Assembly: GCF_003075045.1 (NCBI RefSeq)
Contig: NZ_QCZD01000001.1
Span: 62,001 to 126,000, forward strand
Length of the DNA stretch: 64,000 nucleotides
Source of the DNA: Maribacter litoralis
Lineage (GTDB): Bacteria > Bacteroidota > Bacteroidia > Flavobacteriales > Flavobacteriaceae
Direction of reading: 5' to 3'
Shown: piece after piece, positions 62,943 through 64,000 of the stretch
Layout: every line of letters starts with the position of its first letter
Numbering within the stretch: the first letter of the stretch is position 1
Translations under genes and position numbers: made by a program
The notes under the pieces: model-generated
Told to the model about the DNA's origin: nothing
Database searches by the model: none
What the model saw: the letters and a program-made list of their open reading frames with translations, nothing else

Positions 62943-64000
62943 ATGAAAGCAGGTATTGTAGGATTGCCAAACGTTGGTAAATCAACACTTTTTAATTGTT
63001 TGTCCAATGCTAAGGCGCAAAGTGCAAACTTTCCGTTTTGTACTATTGAACCTAATATTGGAGTGGTTAATGTACCAGATTCAAGATTGGAAAAACTAGA
63101 GGAATTAGTAAACCCAGAAAGGGTATTGCCTGCAACTGTAGAAATAGTTGATATTGCCGGTTTGGTAAAAGGTGCCAGTAAAGGTGAAGGTTTAGGAAAT
63201 CAGTTTTTAGGAAATATCCGTGAAACGGATGCAATTCTTCATGTTCTTCGTTGTTTTGACAACGATAACATAGTTCACGTAGACGGTAGTGTTGATCCAA
63301 TTAGGGATAAGGAAACTATAGATATGGAACTTCAATTAAAAGACTTGGAGACCGTAGATAAAAAATTGGAAAAAGTAAAAAGAGCGGCAAGAACAGGAAA
63401 TAAAGATGCGCAAAAAGAAGAGGCTGTGCTACTTGCTATAAAAAACGGATTGGAAGCCGGTACTTCTGTAAGGGCAATTGAAATAGACGAGGAGTCAAGA
63501 ATTGAGTTTGTAAAGCCATTACAGTTTATTACCGATAAGCCAGTAATGTATGTTTGTAATGTTGATGAAGATGCTGCTGTAGATGGAAACTCATATGTTG
63601 AAAAGGTGAAAGAAGCAGTTGCGGCAGAAAATGCAGAGGTGATATTCTTAGCTGTTGGCACCGAGGCTGATATTACTGAATTGGAAACTTATGAAGAGCG
63701 CCAAATGTTTTTGGAGGATTTAGGTTTAGAAGAACCTGGATCTGCAAAATTGATTCGTGGGGCATATAAATTGTTGGATTTGGAAACCTATTTTACCGCT
63801 GGTGTAAAGGAAGTCCGTGCTTGGACTATTCCTGTTGGCGCAACAGCGCCACAAGCAGCTGGAGTTATACATACCGATTTTGAAAAAGGTTTTATTCGTG
63901 CAGAAGTTATTGCTTATGATGACTATGTTGCTTTTGGGAGTGAGTCAAAAGTGAAAGAAGCGGGTAAAATGAGAGTAGAAGGTAAAGAGTACATAGTTAA
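62943..64000 (+). CDS. ychF: Redox-regulated ATPase YchF/OLA1, C-terminus cut by window edge
   Basis: An Obg-family P-loop NTPase that prefers ATP, associated with ribosomes and stress responses. The first 352 residues are visible of about 364. G1 motif GLPNVGKST (7-15), G3 DIAGLVKGASKGEG near 69-82, NVDEDAAV near G4, and the C-terminal TGS domain segment (TFFTAG-like YFTAGVKEVRAWT, then IHTDFEKGFIRAEV). The frame is open to the last base. It is isolated on the + strand behind its own promoter. Confidence 0.96.
   Translation, partial: MKAGIVGLPNVGKSTLFNCLSNAKAQSANFPFCTIEPNIGVVNVPDSRLEKLEELVNPERVLPATVEIVDIAGLVKGASKGEGLGNQFLGNIRETDAILHVLRCFDNDNIVHVDGSVDPIRDKETIDMELQLKDLETVDKKLEKVKRAARTGNKDAQKEEAVLLAIKNGLEAGTSVRAIEIDEESRIEFVKPLQFITDKPVMYVCNVDEDAAVDGNSYVEKVKEAVAAENAEVIFLAVGTEADITELETYEERQMFLEDLGLEEPGSAKLIRGAYKLLDLETYFTAGVKEVRAWTIPVGATAPQAAGVIHTDFEKGFIRAEVIAYDDYVAFGSESKVKEAGKMRVEGKEYIV

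Overview
The window reads as a chromosomal segment of a marine-type Flavobacteriaceae bacterium (Bacteroidota; Maribacter/Zobellia-like is a guess). The evidence is low GC, Bacteroidota promoters of the form TTTG-N17-23-TAnnTTTG, families largely confined to the phylum (DUF4290, DUF6146, TIGR02757, FecI/FecR/STN TonB systems, bacillithiol deacetylase BshB1), many lipoproteins and a fused CcsBA. No phage, transposon, integrase or CRISPR array was seen. Both ends cut genes: fmt on the left, ychF on the right.

Layout. 1-3.1 kb: leftward AAA-NTPase, recQ, fmt. 3.1-5.5 kb: rightward DUF493, DUF4290, murA. 5.6-8.6 kb: pirin, exported VOC protein, M20 amidohydrolase. 8.7-11.2 kb: a tight three-gene unit (SRPBCC, atypical SDR, photolyase) behind a cluster of inverted half-sites. 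11.3-13.5 kb: two secreted proteins. 13.5-19.1 kb: PIG-L deacetylase, a 37-residue membrane microprotein, SSS symporter and galK. 19.2-22.6 kb: DUF2520 protein, KdsC-like phosphatase, Maf, a lipoprotein and a small MscS channel. 22.7-26 kb: CcsBA cytochrome c assembly. 26-29.5 kb: M14 peptidase, trans-sulfuration enzyme, bshB1. 29.5-33.8 kb: two paralogous TPR histidine kinases with no response regulator. 34 kb: tRNA-His. 34.2-39 kb: exported hydrolases and small membrane proteins. 39.3-44.1 kb: Tat oxidoreductase, a PhoX-like lipoprotein with a Gly-x-Asp repeat, and a diheme peroxidase. 44.1-46.2 kb: ABC ATPase, CPBP protease, TIGR02757. 46.4-49.1 kb: folE, a small membrane protein and a SorAB-like sulfite dehydrogenase. 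49.2-52.5 kb: a candidate metal-uptake cassette (His/Cys mini-protein, TonB receptor, lipoprotein). 52.6-57.8 kb: small conserved proteins, serA, serC, LuxC-like reductase and a divergent ferredoxin. 58-62.8 kb: sigma factor, FecR, STN-TonB receptor. 62.9 kb: ychF.

Most of the window is ordinary core genome. The points most worth a second look are the photolyase/SDR/SRPBCC unit, whose SDR has lost its catalytic Ser and Tyr; the unannotated 37-residue protein coupled to the symporter; the metal-uptake cassette; the Gly-x-Asp repeat on a PhoX-like lipoprotein; MurA with Asp in place of the fosfomycin-target Cys; and several genes whose -7 promoter box lies only 3-6 nt before the start codon. 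No wholly new multi-gene system could be demonstrated from sequence alone. No gene-free stretch exceeds 300 bases.
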